Below, one piece after another: positions 46,443 to 53,917 of a DNA stretch of 64,000 nucleotides. Origin of the DNA: Sphingobacteriia bacterium (lineage in GTDB: Bacteria > Bacteroidota > Bacteroidia > Chitinophagales > Chitinophagaceae); the NCBI GenBank assembly GCA_004294135.1, contig RDZY01000008.1:129001-193000 (forward strand), read 5' to 3'. How positions within the stretch are numbered: the stretch's first letter is position 1; each line of letters starts with the position of its first letter. The notes beneath the pieces are model-generated. The model worked only from the letters and a program-made list of their open reading frames with translations. It did no database searches and was not told where the DNA came from. A program made the position numbers and the translations under genes.

Positions 46443-47288
46443 TTATCCGATGAATTTTATAAACATTACTACCCGATAAGGCTGAAGGTTATTGTGAGGA
46501 TTTATAACTCCATTTGAATTACCAACATAGCCAGTATTTCTGTTTTGAGAACCAGCCTCTATTCCCAATACATTATTTCCGTCTTGACCTCCTTTATTTA
46601 AATACCCGCCGGGTATAAGCGAATGCCTGTGCGTAAATTCGTTTTCGGAAAGCGTATGTGTTTTTGCACCTCCGATTTTTCCAATAAGATTGAATTCATT
46701 TTGCAACTCATCAATAACTACTGGTACACGACCTTTCCATTCTGCATCATCTACAGCAACCCACCCAGCTGGTATTTCGATAGCTGGTCTTCCCCAAAAC
46801 AACCAAGAGCCGTGAACCGTTATTTGTTGACCGGGTAAATTTGGATCTGGAATCTGGTATCCAACCAAAGGACGAAGCATCTTTTCAGCCAGCTCAATTC
46901 TTACCACAAGACTAATAAGTGTTCCTGGTCTTTTCAAATTAGCATAAGCATACTGAACATCACTTACACCAAACAAACACTTTTTAGTTATTAACACTTC
47001 CTTTATCACACCACCTTGATACACTAATGTTTCTTTTGTTTCTGCTATATAAAAATTAACATCAACCGAACCACCTTCAAAAAAAAGTATTTCACCATTT
47101 AGGAAAATCCAACCACTTGTAATTGTATTATTACCAGCTGGGAGCATTCCGGTGATTATCCCCATATTTCCAACCATTGCCGCCAGTGCATCAATTGGAT
47201 TTGAGTAACTTTCCTGCTGCCATTTCAAAAACTTATCTAGTTCAAGCGGGAAGCCCGCTGGCTCATTTGTTAAAAATCGTTTATACAT
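46443..47288 (-). CDS. Tail fibre/collar-like protein
   Basis: This 281-aa protein has an N-terminal attachment part (FPLELDKFLKWQQESYSNPIDALAAMVGN). The C-terminal part is like phage tail-collar proteins: GWVAVDDAEWKGRVPVVID, LSENEFTHRHSLIPGG, and the closing HNNLQPYRVVMFIKFIG, which resembles the usual 'NxxPPYxxxxxIIK' end. Such proteins form the short fibre tip. No C-type-lectin variable region of the kind diversified by retroelements is visible. It overlaps the upstream gene by 8 bp. Confidence 0.7.
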   Translation of the reverse strand: MYKRFLTNEPAGFPLELDKFLKWQQESYSNPIDALAAMVGNMGIITGMLPAGNNTITSGWIFLNGEILFFEGGSVDVNFYIAETKETLVYQGGVIKEVLITKKCLFGVSDVQYAYANLKRPGTLISLVVRIELAEKMLRPLVGYQIPDPNLPGQQITVHGSWLFWGRPAIEIPAGWVAVDDAEWKGRVPVVIDELQNEFNLIGKIGGAKTHTLSENEFTHRHSLIPGGYLNKGGQDGNNVLGIEAGSQNRNTGYVGNSNGVINPHNNLQPYRVVMFIKFIG

Positions 47289-47739
47289 ATTGTATCCGGT
47301 ATGTGAGTGTTTCTAAATTATATCTAGTTAAATGAAGCCTAACTATTGATTCTTTATATTGTAAATCTACTGGGATATAAACGATGTAATTCACGCCCTC
47401 TACCCCTAAATACTTTGGTAAGTATTTAGCGTTATTTTCCATTTCAGTGAATACATACAATACATTTCCACCAGTGCCTCTTGTAATAGTAATACGCCTG
47501 TTAACCTTATCAACAACATCGTTTAAACTTCCCCTAAGCCTACATAACTGTGTAGTTCTCACCAATTCACTATCTGTACTTATTCTAAAGATTGTAAAGT
47601 CATTATACGTAACCATCAGAGGTGAAATAAGAGCTTTCAGCATTACATAAGCTTTATTCTTACGTAAATCAACAGGCAAATTCCATCTTAACAGACGGAT
47701 GAAATGCACCTCATAAAAAGATTTGTTTAAGCTTGCCAT
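47281..47739 (-). CDS. Phage baseplate/tail protein, unknown
   Basis: This 152-aa protein (MASLNKSFYEVHFIRLLRWNLPVDL) has no motif I can name. The mixed alpha/beta character, and placement between the large baseplate protein and the collar-like fibre, suggest a tail-protein-I-like connector. It overlaps the upstream gene by 13 bp and the downstream one by 8 bp, consistent with tight translational coupling in the late operon. Confidence 0.6.
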   Translation of the reverse strand: MASLNKSFYEVHFIRLLRWNLPVDLRKNKAYVMLKALISPLMVTYNDFTIFRISTDSELVRTTQLCRLRGSLNDVVDKVNRRITITRGTGGNVLYVFTEMENNAKYLPKYLGVEGVNYIVYIPVDLQYKESIVRLHLTRYNLETLTYRIQYV

Positions 47740-48572
47740 GGCATGTAGTTTATTTTTAAATCTGCTTCATTATAGTAGCGCAAGAAGCCAGAAAATGGCT
47801 TATAAACAACTGTTATTGTAGTTAAATTTGGATTGGTAAAAGCCGCACATCTAGTGTATTTTTCACGAAGAGTTACCACACCAGTCACAGCCTGAATTTT
47901 ATCTTCCATCTTTTCTTTTATGAACCAGCCATTGAATTCAAGCTGTTTTAAATAGAGTTTAAAAGCTTCTTCAACTGGCTTATTGCCTTTAATAATACTC
48001 ATCCCATTTGGCATTAGTATAGAGGTATCGTAGTAAACATCATACTCAGTTGTGATGCGATCAGGATCGGTACTTATTACTTGAAGTGGAATTGGGGGTA
48101 AGACTTCAAATATATAATTCTGAAATGCTGCTAATTGCAATGCACTTAGCTTATAGTAGTCTCCAGCTACTTCTGTAACAGCTTTTATTTTTACAATTCC
48201 ATCTTCAGTAACAGCAGCAGCTGCTTTAATAATTAACTGTGTGTTTATTTGCGCTTCACTAAGCGCAGCATTGTTGTAATAATCTTGATCAGTAACCAAT
48301 GCAGATCCGTATTGAAAATTCATAGCCATGCCACGCATCCAACGAAGAGTTGGAGGTTTCATGTCTAAAATTTGCTTATTCACATCACTTATATGTGTAT
48401 CTAATACCTGCTCAACTAAGAACCAGCAATACGTAAATACACTAACCCAAAGTTTGCGGACGGAATAAATGCTCCAATTTGCTGGGTTATCGTACGGCAA
48501 GCCAGCTACTGATCTTTCATTTATGTAGTTGTTTAAGATGATTTGCTTTATTTCTGCCTTTGTCTTTGCCAT
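47727..48572 (-). CDS. Putative baseplate wedge (J-like) protein
   Basis: About 281 aa from the ATG at 48570-48572 (MAKTKAEIKQIILNNYINERSVAG). The N-terminal helical part and the closing beta-rich TRCAAFTNPNLTTITVVYKPFSGFLRYY fit a baseplate protein. The central VTEDGIVKIKAVTEVAGDYYKLS and VLPPIPLQVISTDPDRIT segments resemble Baseplate_J proteins of contractile phages only loosely. The frame is open 14 codons upstream, but that would overlap the LysM gene. The position after the LysM and spike genes supports a wedge role. Confidence 0.6.
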   Translation of the reverse strand: MAKTKAEIKQIILNNYINERSVAGLPYDNPANWSIYSVRKLWVSVFTYCWFLVEQVLDTHISDVNKQILDMKPPTLRWMRGMAMNFQYGSALVTDQDYYNNAALSEAQINTQLIIKAAAAVTEDGIVKIKAVTEVAGDYYKLSALQLAAFQNYIFEVLPPIPLQVISTDPDRITTEYDVYYDTSILMPNGMSIIKGNKPVEEAFKLYLKQLEFNGWFIKEKMEDKIQAVTGVVTLREKYTRCAAFTNPNLTTITVVYKPFSGFLRYYNEADLKINYMPWQA

Positions 48573-48573
48573 T

Positions 48574-48867
48574 TTATAATACAATAAAGTCTTGTCCAAT
48601 AGTCCAGTAACCAATACCTTCCTGTAATAGTAAGCTGGTTGTATATTCTGAAGAAGAAGCTGGTATTTTTTTATTTATTTTTAAATATTCCACCATTTTT
48701 TTATTATCGGCAATTACAACAGGAACACTTAGTATTGTACCCGGAACCAATTCTTTTGATATAGAGATGCCGTTCAATACTGCAATATCAAATGCAGCGT
48801 ATGCATCACCAAGGTGTTGCACAGCTACATCAAATATGTTCTGATTATGTTGTACGGTTACTTTCAT
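48574..48867 (-). CDS. LysM-like tail protein (gpX type)
   Basis: This 97-aa protein is essentially one LysM-like fold: VQHNQNIFDVAVQHLGDAYAAFDIAVLNGI, written here as one run in two halves, ending in PGTILSVPVV. Phage P2 gpX and similar small LysM proteins help assemble the baseplate hub rather than bind the cell wall. It overlaps the holin gene by a single base and is followed at 1 bp by the baseplate gene. Confidence 0.7.
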   Translation of the reverse strand: MKVTVQHNQNIFDVAVQHLGDAYAAFDIAVLNGISISKELVPGTILSVPVVIADNKKMVEYLKINKKIPASSSEYTTSLLLQEGIGYWTIGQDFIVL

Positions 48868-49865
48868 TACCTGTTTCTAAGTGCTGTATAAATCATTGCA
48901 ACAACAATTATTGTTGATAAAAATGCCCATCCAACGGCAAACCAACCATACCAAGGCATTTTGTATTCTACTTCAATCGATTCGTTTTTTTGAATAATAG
49001 TTTGCAGCTTCTTTACTTCAGCTGCAAGAAGATGTATTGTCTGGTCTTTAGAAATGCAGTTTATTTGAACTCTACCATACTGATCGAACCAAAACCGCAA
49101 TTCAGCTTTATCATTTTTATCTGAAGTAGTTACTGGTTTTTGAAGGAACAAAGCTTTTTTCATTTGCGAAACAAGTGAATCAACATTCAATGTGGGCGTT
49201 CCCTGTGGTTGGGATTTTACAATCTTTAGCGCAAAAACGTTTAAAATAGAATCTAAATTTATTTGTGATTGAACCGACCCGCCTTCTACCTTAAACTGTA
49301 CCTGCTTATAAGATACCTCTGTTGTGTCTTTCTTCTCATAGAAGCTCACATTTGTAGGCTTACTGGTTTTGCAGCTAGTTATAATAAGCGCAATACATAA
49401 TACTAATACTGTTGAATTACTGCTGTCTTTCTTTTGCAGAGATAGCTTATCAATACCAAGTGTGAGTATGCTTAAAAGAGGTGTAAATATCATTCTAGCT
49501 ACTTTAGAATCAGGATTCATGCCTATTAAATTCTCAACAATAGAATACACTTCCGTATATATTATAAAGAGCATAAAGCCATCTGTTACCCATTTGGCCA
49601 AATCGTTATCTTTTGGCAAAAAGTTGCCCATTACAATACCGACTAATATCAATCCTACATTTTGTATGAGCTTAGGAATTGTTTTTCTAAACCCCTTACT
49701 GGAGATATCATTTCCCTGAAGCTTGCTCTTAATAACACCTGTTATAAAGTCAAATACCATCACGAGGAATACACCAAGCAATAGGTTTAAATTTGGTAGG
49801 AATGCAATTTTTGCAACCAGTAAACCCGAATAAGCCATTAATGAGAATTTCATGTTGATTACCAT
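48867..49865 (-). CDS. Holin fused to a unimolecular-spanin-like domain
   Basis: In this 332-aa protein, residues ~1-130 look like a phage holin with three hydrophobic segments (LLLGVFLVMVFDFITGVI, LIQNVGLILVGIVMG and FMLFIIYTEVYSIVENLIG). Then comes a lipoprotein signal of its own, with basic KK, a hydrophobic run (VLVLCIALI) and lipobox ITSC at about residue 165. A coiled-coil-like linker and a last membrane helix (WAFLSTIIVVAMIY) end in basic ALRNR. A lipobox plus a C-terminal helix is the plan of unimolecular spanins. No ATG lies just before the lipobox, so it is either a true fusion or two genes merged. The upstream DUF5675-like gene overlaps by 7 bp; ATG at 49853 is an alternative start. 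Confidence 0.7.
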   Translation of the reverse strand: MVINMKFSLMAYSGLLVAKIAFLPNLNLLLGVFLVMVFDFITGVIKSKLQGNDISSKGFRKTIPKLIQNVGLILVGIVMGNFLPKDNDLAKWVTDGFMLFIIYTEVYSIVENLIGMNPDSKVARMIFTPLLSILTLGIDKLSLQKKDSSNSTVLVLCIALIITSCKTSKPTNVSFYEKKDTTEVSYKQVQFKVEGGSVQSQINLDSILNVFALKIVKSQPQGTPTLNVDSLVSQMKKALFLQKPVTTSDKNDKAELRFWFDQYGRVQINCISKDQTIHLLAAEVKKLQTIIQKNESIEVEYKMPWYGWFAVGWAFLSTIIVVAMIYTALRNR

Positions 49866-50293
49866 TTTATTGTTATAAATACTTCTATTTCTTTTGCTTG
49901 TGCTTCAAATATTTTTTTAAAAAGTCTATCAAATGCAATCTTACTGTTGCCAATAAAATCAATTGTACGTATCGTTCCCGGAAGCAGACACCCCTCTGTA
50001 TTTTGTGCTTTATTGCCGCTATGTATTCGTATGCCTGAAAATCCGGGTACATCAATTAATAGTGGCAACATTCGTTTAAAGCGATTGCTTCTATTTACTA
50101 TTACCTTATACCTACCTTCAGGAATTGCTGTTGTGGCAGGTACTTTTATAGCTGCAATTTGCGCCATCGACATACTAGATTTCAAACCACGATCTAGATC
50201 TTCGAGTATATAGCATTCAAAAACCCCATCTATATACAGTATACCTTGCGTTGTTTTTTTTGTTCGAACATCTCTATCCAAAAATATTTCCAT
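49859..50293 (-). CDS. DUF5675-like putative endolysin
   Basis: This 144-aa protein has the DUF5675 pattern: an N-terminal strand-rich part (GILYIDGVFECYILED), AIPEGRYKVIV in the middle, and GIRIHSGNKAQNTEGCLLPG, with histidine and cysteine in a YkuD-like arrangement. DUF5675 occurs in phage lysis regions and is suspected to cleave peptidoglycan, but the activity is not established. It overlaps the holin-spanin gene, which supports a lysis role. Confidence 0.7.
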   Translation of the reverse strand: MEIFLDRDVRTKKTTQGILYIDGVFECYILEDLDRGLKSSMSMAQIAAIKVPATTAIPEGRYKVIVNRSNRFKRMLPLLIDVPGFSGIRIHSGNKAQNTEGCLLPGTIRTIDFIGNSKIAFDRLFKKIFEAQAKEIEVFITIKW

Positions 50294-50297
50294 AACC

Positions 50298-50597
50298 TTA
50301 CTTTAACAATATTTTAAAATCAGCCAAACTATTTCCAATAATTATTTCAGCATTATTGTAACCATCTTTCTCTAGCTCTATCTGCAACTCCCTCTCAAAT
50401 GCAACTTGATCATATTTGCCTTTTAAAAAATTATGAATCCCAAACCCAGCGTGTGGGTTTTCTTTCCATTCATTTTTATCACTCGTAACAAGCAGTTGCA
50501 CATGCTGCTGATCGGAAGGCCCTTCTATTAAATCGAATGTTACTGGGTCTTCAGCTAAATCAAAATCATCGGTTAATAAAATGTCAGTTCTATTCAT
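50298..50597 (-). CDS. Putative baseplate wedge W/gp25-like protein
   Basis: This 99-aa acidic protein (MNRTDILLTDDFDLAEDP) has the length and place of a gpW/gp25-like baseplate protein. The NPHAGFGIHNFLKGK stretch resembles the family's 'xxxGxGxxxxxF' core. Identification is tentative. It adjoins the upstream 73-aa gene with no gap and precedes the lysis cassette, so lysis genes are placed inside the baseplate gene set. Confidence 0.5.
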   Translation of the reverse strand: MNRTDILLTDDFDLAEDPVTFDLIEGPSDQQHVQLLVTSDKNEWKENPHAGFGIHNFLKGKYDQVAFERELQIELEKDGYNNAEIIIGNSLADFKILLK

Positions 50598-50819
50598 CTA
50601 GTTTATTTTTCCTTTACCTGTCAGCGACCCGTTAGGGGCAACTAGCGTATTCGGTAGTACCTCCCCTTGGTTTTTGAAATGTTCGATAATCGCCCATGCG
50701 ATTCGTTTGTTCATCCTTAATCGGGTCGCTGGCAGGTCTTGTTCAGGAATATCAACTTCATTATAATCATTTTCAATAGCTGTTATTACTTCACCTAGTG
50801 TATCACCGTTAAGAGCCAT
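50598..50819 (-). CDS. Small phage protein, unknown
   Basis: This 73-aa protein (MALNGDTLGEVITAIENDYNEV) has a C-terminal glycine-rich end (LVAPNGSLTGKGKIN). No domain is recognised. It overlaps the upstream OB-fold-like gene by 11 bp. A head-tail or baseplate assembly role is inferred from context only. Confidence 0.55.
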   Translation of the reverse strand: MALNGDTLGEVITAIENDYNEVDIPEQDLPATRLRMNKRIAWAIIEHFKNQGEVLPNTLVAPNGSLTGKGKIN

Positions 50820-51294
50820 TGTATATTTTTTTAAACTTTAATTTTGATTGAGCCATTTTAAGTCTGTCTGGGTTTCTACCCTGAAGAATAATAATCGGTT
50901 CGATCGCTTGAAAAAGTAAGTTAATTGCATCCCACATTTCCGCATTACCATTTTTAACAAAATGCTTTGTGCTGTTTATTTTATACTCCACATCCCCAAC
51001 TTTCATCCAAACTTCTTCTATCAAACTACACTGGAGTATGATGTACTCTTCCTCCTTATTCTGTACCATTCCGACCTGAACTACAGAACCAACAGATGGT
51101 TTAACCCTAATAAAATTTGCAACAGAATCTACTATCGATTGCATTAACACTCCCTTAATAACCGGGCCATTATCTATTGAAATGCTACAAGTATTATTAT
51201 TTACAGCAACTATAACTGCTTCTTTAATTACGATTTTACCAAATCGAAGCATCGAAGCTTTAATCATTTTATCCAGTTCGCTTAAATCTGCCAT
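50809..51294 (-). CDS. Putative baseplate spike (gpV-like) protein
   Basis: This 161-aa protein contains an OB-fold-like stretch (EAVIVAVNNNTCSISIDNGPVIKGVLMQ, split here as two pieces; then KPSVGSVVQVGMV) as in phage spike/gpV proteins. It follows the hub gene with a 1-bp overlap of stop and start, the usual D-V order in P2 and Mu baseplates. It lacks an obvious long beta-helix, so the needle would be short or made by another protein. Confidence 0.6.
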   Translation of the reverse strand: MADLSELDKMIKASMLRFGKIVIKEAVIVAVNNNTCSISIDNGPVIKGVLMQSIVDSVANFIRVKPSVGSVVQVGMVQNKEEEYIILQCSLIEEVWMKVGDVEYKINSTKHFVKNGNAEMWDAINLLFQAIEPIIILQGRNPDRLKMAQSKLKFKKIYNGS

Positions 51295-52253
51295 TATGCT
51301 ATTTTATAGCTGATATAAACTTCCCTATCAATGCCTCCTGTATCACTAAATAAAAGGTTAACAGCTTCTACTAAATACCTCCCATTTCGTGTTGGCTGTC
51401 TTTTATTAACAATCTCAACGCTATCACCCGGCTTAACTCGTGGTACACAATAACCAACCAAGTAGCCTTCAAATCCTTCATAAACATTCTGCTTTAGCAG
51501 AGATTTAGCACGCAGCAAGGCATCAGCTTCTGTAATATTTCTTGCATCAATTGAAGCAACTGTGCGGCTGTCTTCTTTATTACGCTCATTTGAATATGCT
51601 GTAATTGTTTTGTTTCGGCCATCCGTACCTGTAATTCTAATATTTACCTTTGCGTTGTAATCTTCAATAAACCTGTATCTTAAATACCTTGCATTTTTGG
51701 TATTGCCTTCTATGTAATAAGTATGTAGTTTTGTAAATGATGGCTTATAATCAAATGGCCATCCTACTGATAATACATTGTTCTGTATAGTAGTAAACAA
51801 CCCCCACTTGTCTTTCAAATCGTTTAATATTTCAACAGTGCTAGCATGCCTTATTACCAGCTTGCCTAGGTTTGTATCGGGGCATTCTATTTTGTATGAG
51901 CCAGCTATATCATTCAGTAATTGCTTTAAACTTACTTTTTCGTAGCTCAATGTGAAGTCTGTTTGCCTGAGTGGATACAATTCATCACATTCAATTAGTA
52001 ACGGAAATTCACTGGTAATACCATATTTCACAAACCCAGTAAATTCAGTGTGTAAATCATTCTCATACCCGCATTCAATTTTAACAGCATCCCCTGCTTT
52101 TATGTACTCAATCGCTGGCTTACCAGCTAATTTCTTGTATTCTTTTGCAAGCACAACTACAGCAGTATCGCTTATATTCTTAACACTAGATGCGATGCTG
52201 AAGGAGTTTACCTGATCAAACACTACGTTACCGATTGTAACACGAGCAAACAT
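51294..52253 (-). CDS. Baseplate hub, late control D-like protein
   Basis: About 319 aa from the ATG at 52251-52253 (MFARVTIGNVVFDQVNSF). The frame is open to 52298 with hydrophobic codons, and ATG 52266-52268 is another choice. The pattern IGNVVFD, then DAVKIECGYENDL and FTGFVKYG, then VTVKPGDSVEIVNKRQP-like VKPGDSVEIVN, is that of gpD/gp44-like hub proteins. These make the central trimer of contractile tails. It lies next to the spike gene. Confidence 0.7.
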   Translation of the reverse strand: MFARVTIGNVVFDQVNSFSIASSVKNISDTAVVVLAKEYKKLAGKPAIEYIKAGDAVKIECGYENDLHTEFTGFVKYGITSEFPLLIECDELYPLRQTDFTLSYEKVSLKQLLNDIAGSYKIECPDTNLGKLVIRHASTVEILNDLKDKWGLFTTIQNNVLSVGWPFDYKPSFTKLHTYYIEGNTKNARYLRYRFIEDYNAKVNIRITGTDGRNKTITAYSNERNKEDSRTVASIDARNITEADALLRAKSLLKQNVYEGFEGYLVGYCVPRVKPGDSVEIVNKRQPTRNGRYLVEAVNLLFSDTGGIDREVYISYKIA

Positions 52254-52311
52254 GTTTAAGTATGCCATAAGTAATAAGGTTGATAAAATAGATTTCATAA
52301 ATCGGGTTTAA

Positions 52312-52929
52312 TTATTGTTTAAAAATGAAAGAAATGTCTTTTATACTGCTTGCTTGAATACTAAATTGCCAAGTGTCTGGGTAACCTACAACGCCGGTTG
52401 TTTCCAACTCTTTTATGTAAATACTTGTAACACCATGATCAGAAAAAATAACCGACTGAACATCTATGATCTGGTCTTTCTTGGCAAGTGCCACTATCTG
52501 TTTTATTTTCTGACCAGGATAAGTATGGTTATCCATATCAATGAGCAATCCTTGTATTGAAATATCCCAAGGGTCGTGATTGTATTTTTCTACCACCACT
52601 CCACCTTCAGGTAACTCTTCATAGATTCCAGCCGATACGGGTGTTTCCACAATTCTTTTTCTGAAAGAAAACCGCACTATGGGCGGTGGGGCAAATACAT
52701 TTATATTGTTTGTTATAAAACCAGCGTAGCCAAAATGCAGTATTTCAGTTGCGCCAATCAGTAATTTTAGTTCTTCAAAAGCAGCTCTGGTGTCTTGAAT
52801 ATATACTTCAGCAGATTTTAAAGCATCAGCAAATCCAGCCCTTTTAAGACCTGTAGACATTGTTGAAGGCGCATACCCAAATGCGTTTTGGTATCTTTTG
52901 CCTAAATCAATTACAAGTCCTTTGCTCAT
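52312..52929 (-). CDS. DUF6046-like phage protein
   Basis: This 205-aa protein resembles DUF6046 of Bacteroidota phages: PPPIVRFSFRKRIVETPVSAG, a centre with DPWDISIQGLLIDMDN and YPGQKIKQIVALAKKD, and the end WQFSIQASSIKD. The family sits near LysM/hub genes, so a tail-tube-cap or tape-measure-associated role is likely. The ATG overlaps the TGA of the frameshifted tail assembly chaperone (ATGA), which shows that the frameshift product is really translated to this point. A tape measure gene, normally here, is missing. Confidence 0.7.
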   Translation of the reverse strand: MSKGLVIDLGKRYQNAFGYAPSTMSTGLKRAGFADALKSAEVYIQDTRAAFEELKLLIGATEILHFGYAGFITNNINVFAPPPIVRFSFRKRIVETPVSAGIYEELPEGGVVVEKYNHDPWDISIQGLLIDMDNHTYPGQKIKQIVALAKKDQIIDVQSVIFSDHGVTSIYIKELETTGVVGYPDTWQFSIQASSIKDISFIFKQ

Positions 52930-53452
52930 TTTTTAATGAATTTTATACCCAGTATATTTTTATCTTCTAACCAGTAAACCTGTCTTGCTTTTTCAATCCA
53001 AGCTTCATCATCTAAAGCTTCAGGAAATGGAATGTGGAGGAAATAACTTATCAGTGCATTGTACTCCGAGATAAATGTGGTAACCTCTTCCTCCAAGAGA
53101 TTATCACCGATTATCTCGTTTATACGTTTTTTAGTACTGCCTTACCCACTGGTATCATTTCAATGCAACCGTTAAAGGCGGCAATAAATAGTTCAGAATT
53201 TTGTGGGAGTTCAGCTATTTCTTCTGAAGAGCATAACACGCCTTTGAGTAAAATTTTCTTTGCTTTAGCCGGTGCATTGTCTAAGAATCGTTCAAAGTTA
53301 TTCAGCACCTGTGCCGATGGTGTTCCGACCAGAACCGCTTTTAATTCGTTGCCATCTTCGTCAAACAAAGTGGCCATTTTTACTTTTGTGTGCTTTTCTT
53401 TTGCGGCATCAATCATTTCTTGCGTAATGCCATTTGGTAACTTGTCTTCCAT
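52926..53452 (-). CDS. Tail assembly chaperone, -1 frameshift product (GT form)
   Basis: Reading the 53120-53452 frame to the A-AAA-AAC site and slipping back one base gives a continuous 175-aa protein. The extension (KRINEIIGDNLLEEEVTTF ... AWIEKARQVYWLEDKNIL) has no stop codon for 66 codons and ends at a TGA that overlaps the next ATG. This is the G/GT arrangement of phage lambda, also known in Mu gp41/gp42. The G and GT forms bind the tape measure protein and bring tail tube subunits. The T part has the usual acidic/aromatic composition. Confidence 0.82.
53097..53132 (-). promoter_or_regulatory. Programmed -1 frameshift signal
   Basis: The slippery heptamer A-AAA-AAC (rc of 53126-53132) lies in the zero frame 9 bases before the stop. 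After an 8-nt spacer comes a stem-loop (53097-53117): GAGAT/ATCTC, one A-A mismatch, then ATC/GAT around a GGT loop. Slippery site plus spacer plus stem is the standard stimulatory layout. Confidence 0.85.
53120..53452 (-). CDS. Tail assembly chaperone, short form (G)
   Basis: This 110-aa protein (MEDKLPNGITQEMIDAAKEKH) is the in-frame product. It has an N-terminal helical part and a C-terminal alpha-rich part with SEEIAELPQNSELFIAAFNGC. Its size and place directly after the tail tube gene match the G protein of lambda-like and Mu-like tails. The last codons GCA GTA CTA AAA AAC hold the slippery site, so a minor fraction continues as the GT form. Confidence 0.78.
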   Translation of the reverse strand: MEDKLPNGITQEMIDAAKEKHTKVKMATLFDEDGNELKAVLVGTPSAQVLNNFERFLDNAPAKAKKILLKGVLCSSEEIAELPQNSELFIAAFNGCIEMIPVGKAVLKNV

Positions 53453-53482
53453 GTGGAGTAGTTTATATTTATGAATAATGAA

Positions 53483-53914
53483 TTACGATCCTATTACCAA
53501 CCCTGTTACAAACATGTCAAAGCTTTGAGAAATACCATCTACTGGGTTCTCTACTTTTCTGCCAGCAGCTTGAAATTTGCAAGTAACTATATCAACTACT
53601 TCTCTTAGGTCATCGTTGATGTATGAAATAACAATTGGGAATGGCTTTAACAGCGTAATATCTCCTACGCCTGATGACCTTGCTATTAATTCAATTCTAG
53701 CTACAGCAGTCATAAACAATTCAATGTTACAAGTAGGATTGCTGATTGCACCCATACTCCAACTCGTTAAGCCTTTAAGCGATTCATTGTGTACGTGCTT
53801 GCGCTCATAGTTGTACGAGATAGATTTAACCTCGTCTTCTATTGCACCAAATAGAGCGATGTTTAAATCGGCACCTGTGTACTGTTTTCCGTTGATGTTT
53901 AATATTAAACCCAT
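53483..53914 (-). CDS. Tail tube protein
   Basis: This 143-aa protein (MGLILNINGKQYTGADLNIALFG) has the tube-like pattern of strands and a helix: VKSISYNYERKHVHNESLKG, then a helix, then IVISYINDDLREVVDIVTCKFQAAGR in two parts and a closing SFDMFVTGLVIG. It lies right after the sheath gene and before the chaperone, the standard order for the inner tube of a contractile tail. Confidence 0.75.
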   Translation of the reverse strand: MGLILNINGKQYTGADLNIALFGAIEDEVKSISYNYERKHVHNESLKGLTSWSMGAISNPTCNIELFMTAVARIELIARSSGVGDITLLKPFPIVISYINDDLREVVDIVTCKFQAAGRKVENPVDGISQSFDMFVTGLVIGS

Positions 53915-53917
53915 TTT

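Noticed and set aside
46443..47288. Variable region of a diversity-generating retroelement in the collar-like fibre, as in some Bacteroides Mu-like phages
   Set aside because: No reverse transcriptase or template repeat is visible in the window and the C-terminus is collar-like, not C-type-lectin-like. It could only be reconsidered with the rest of the prophage.
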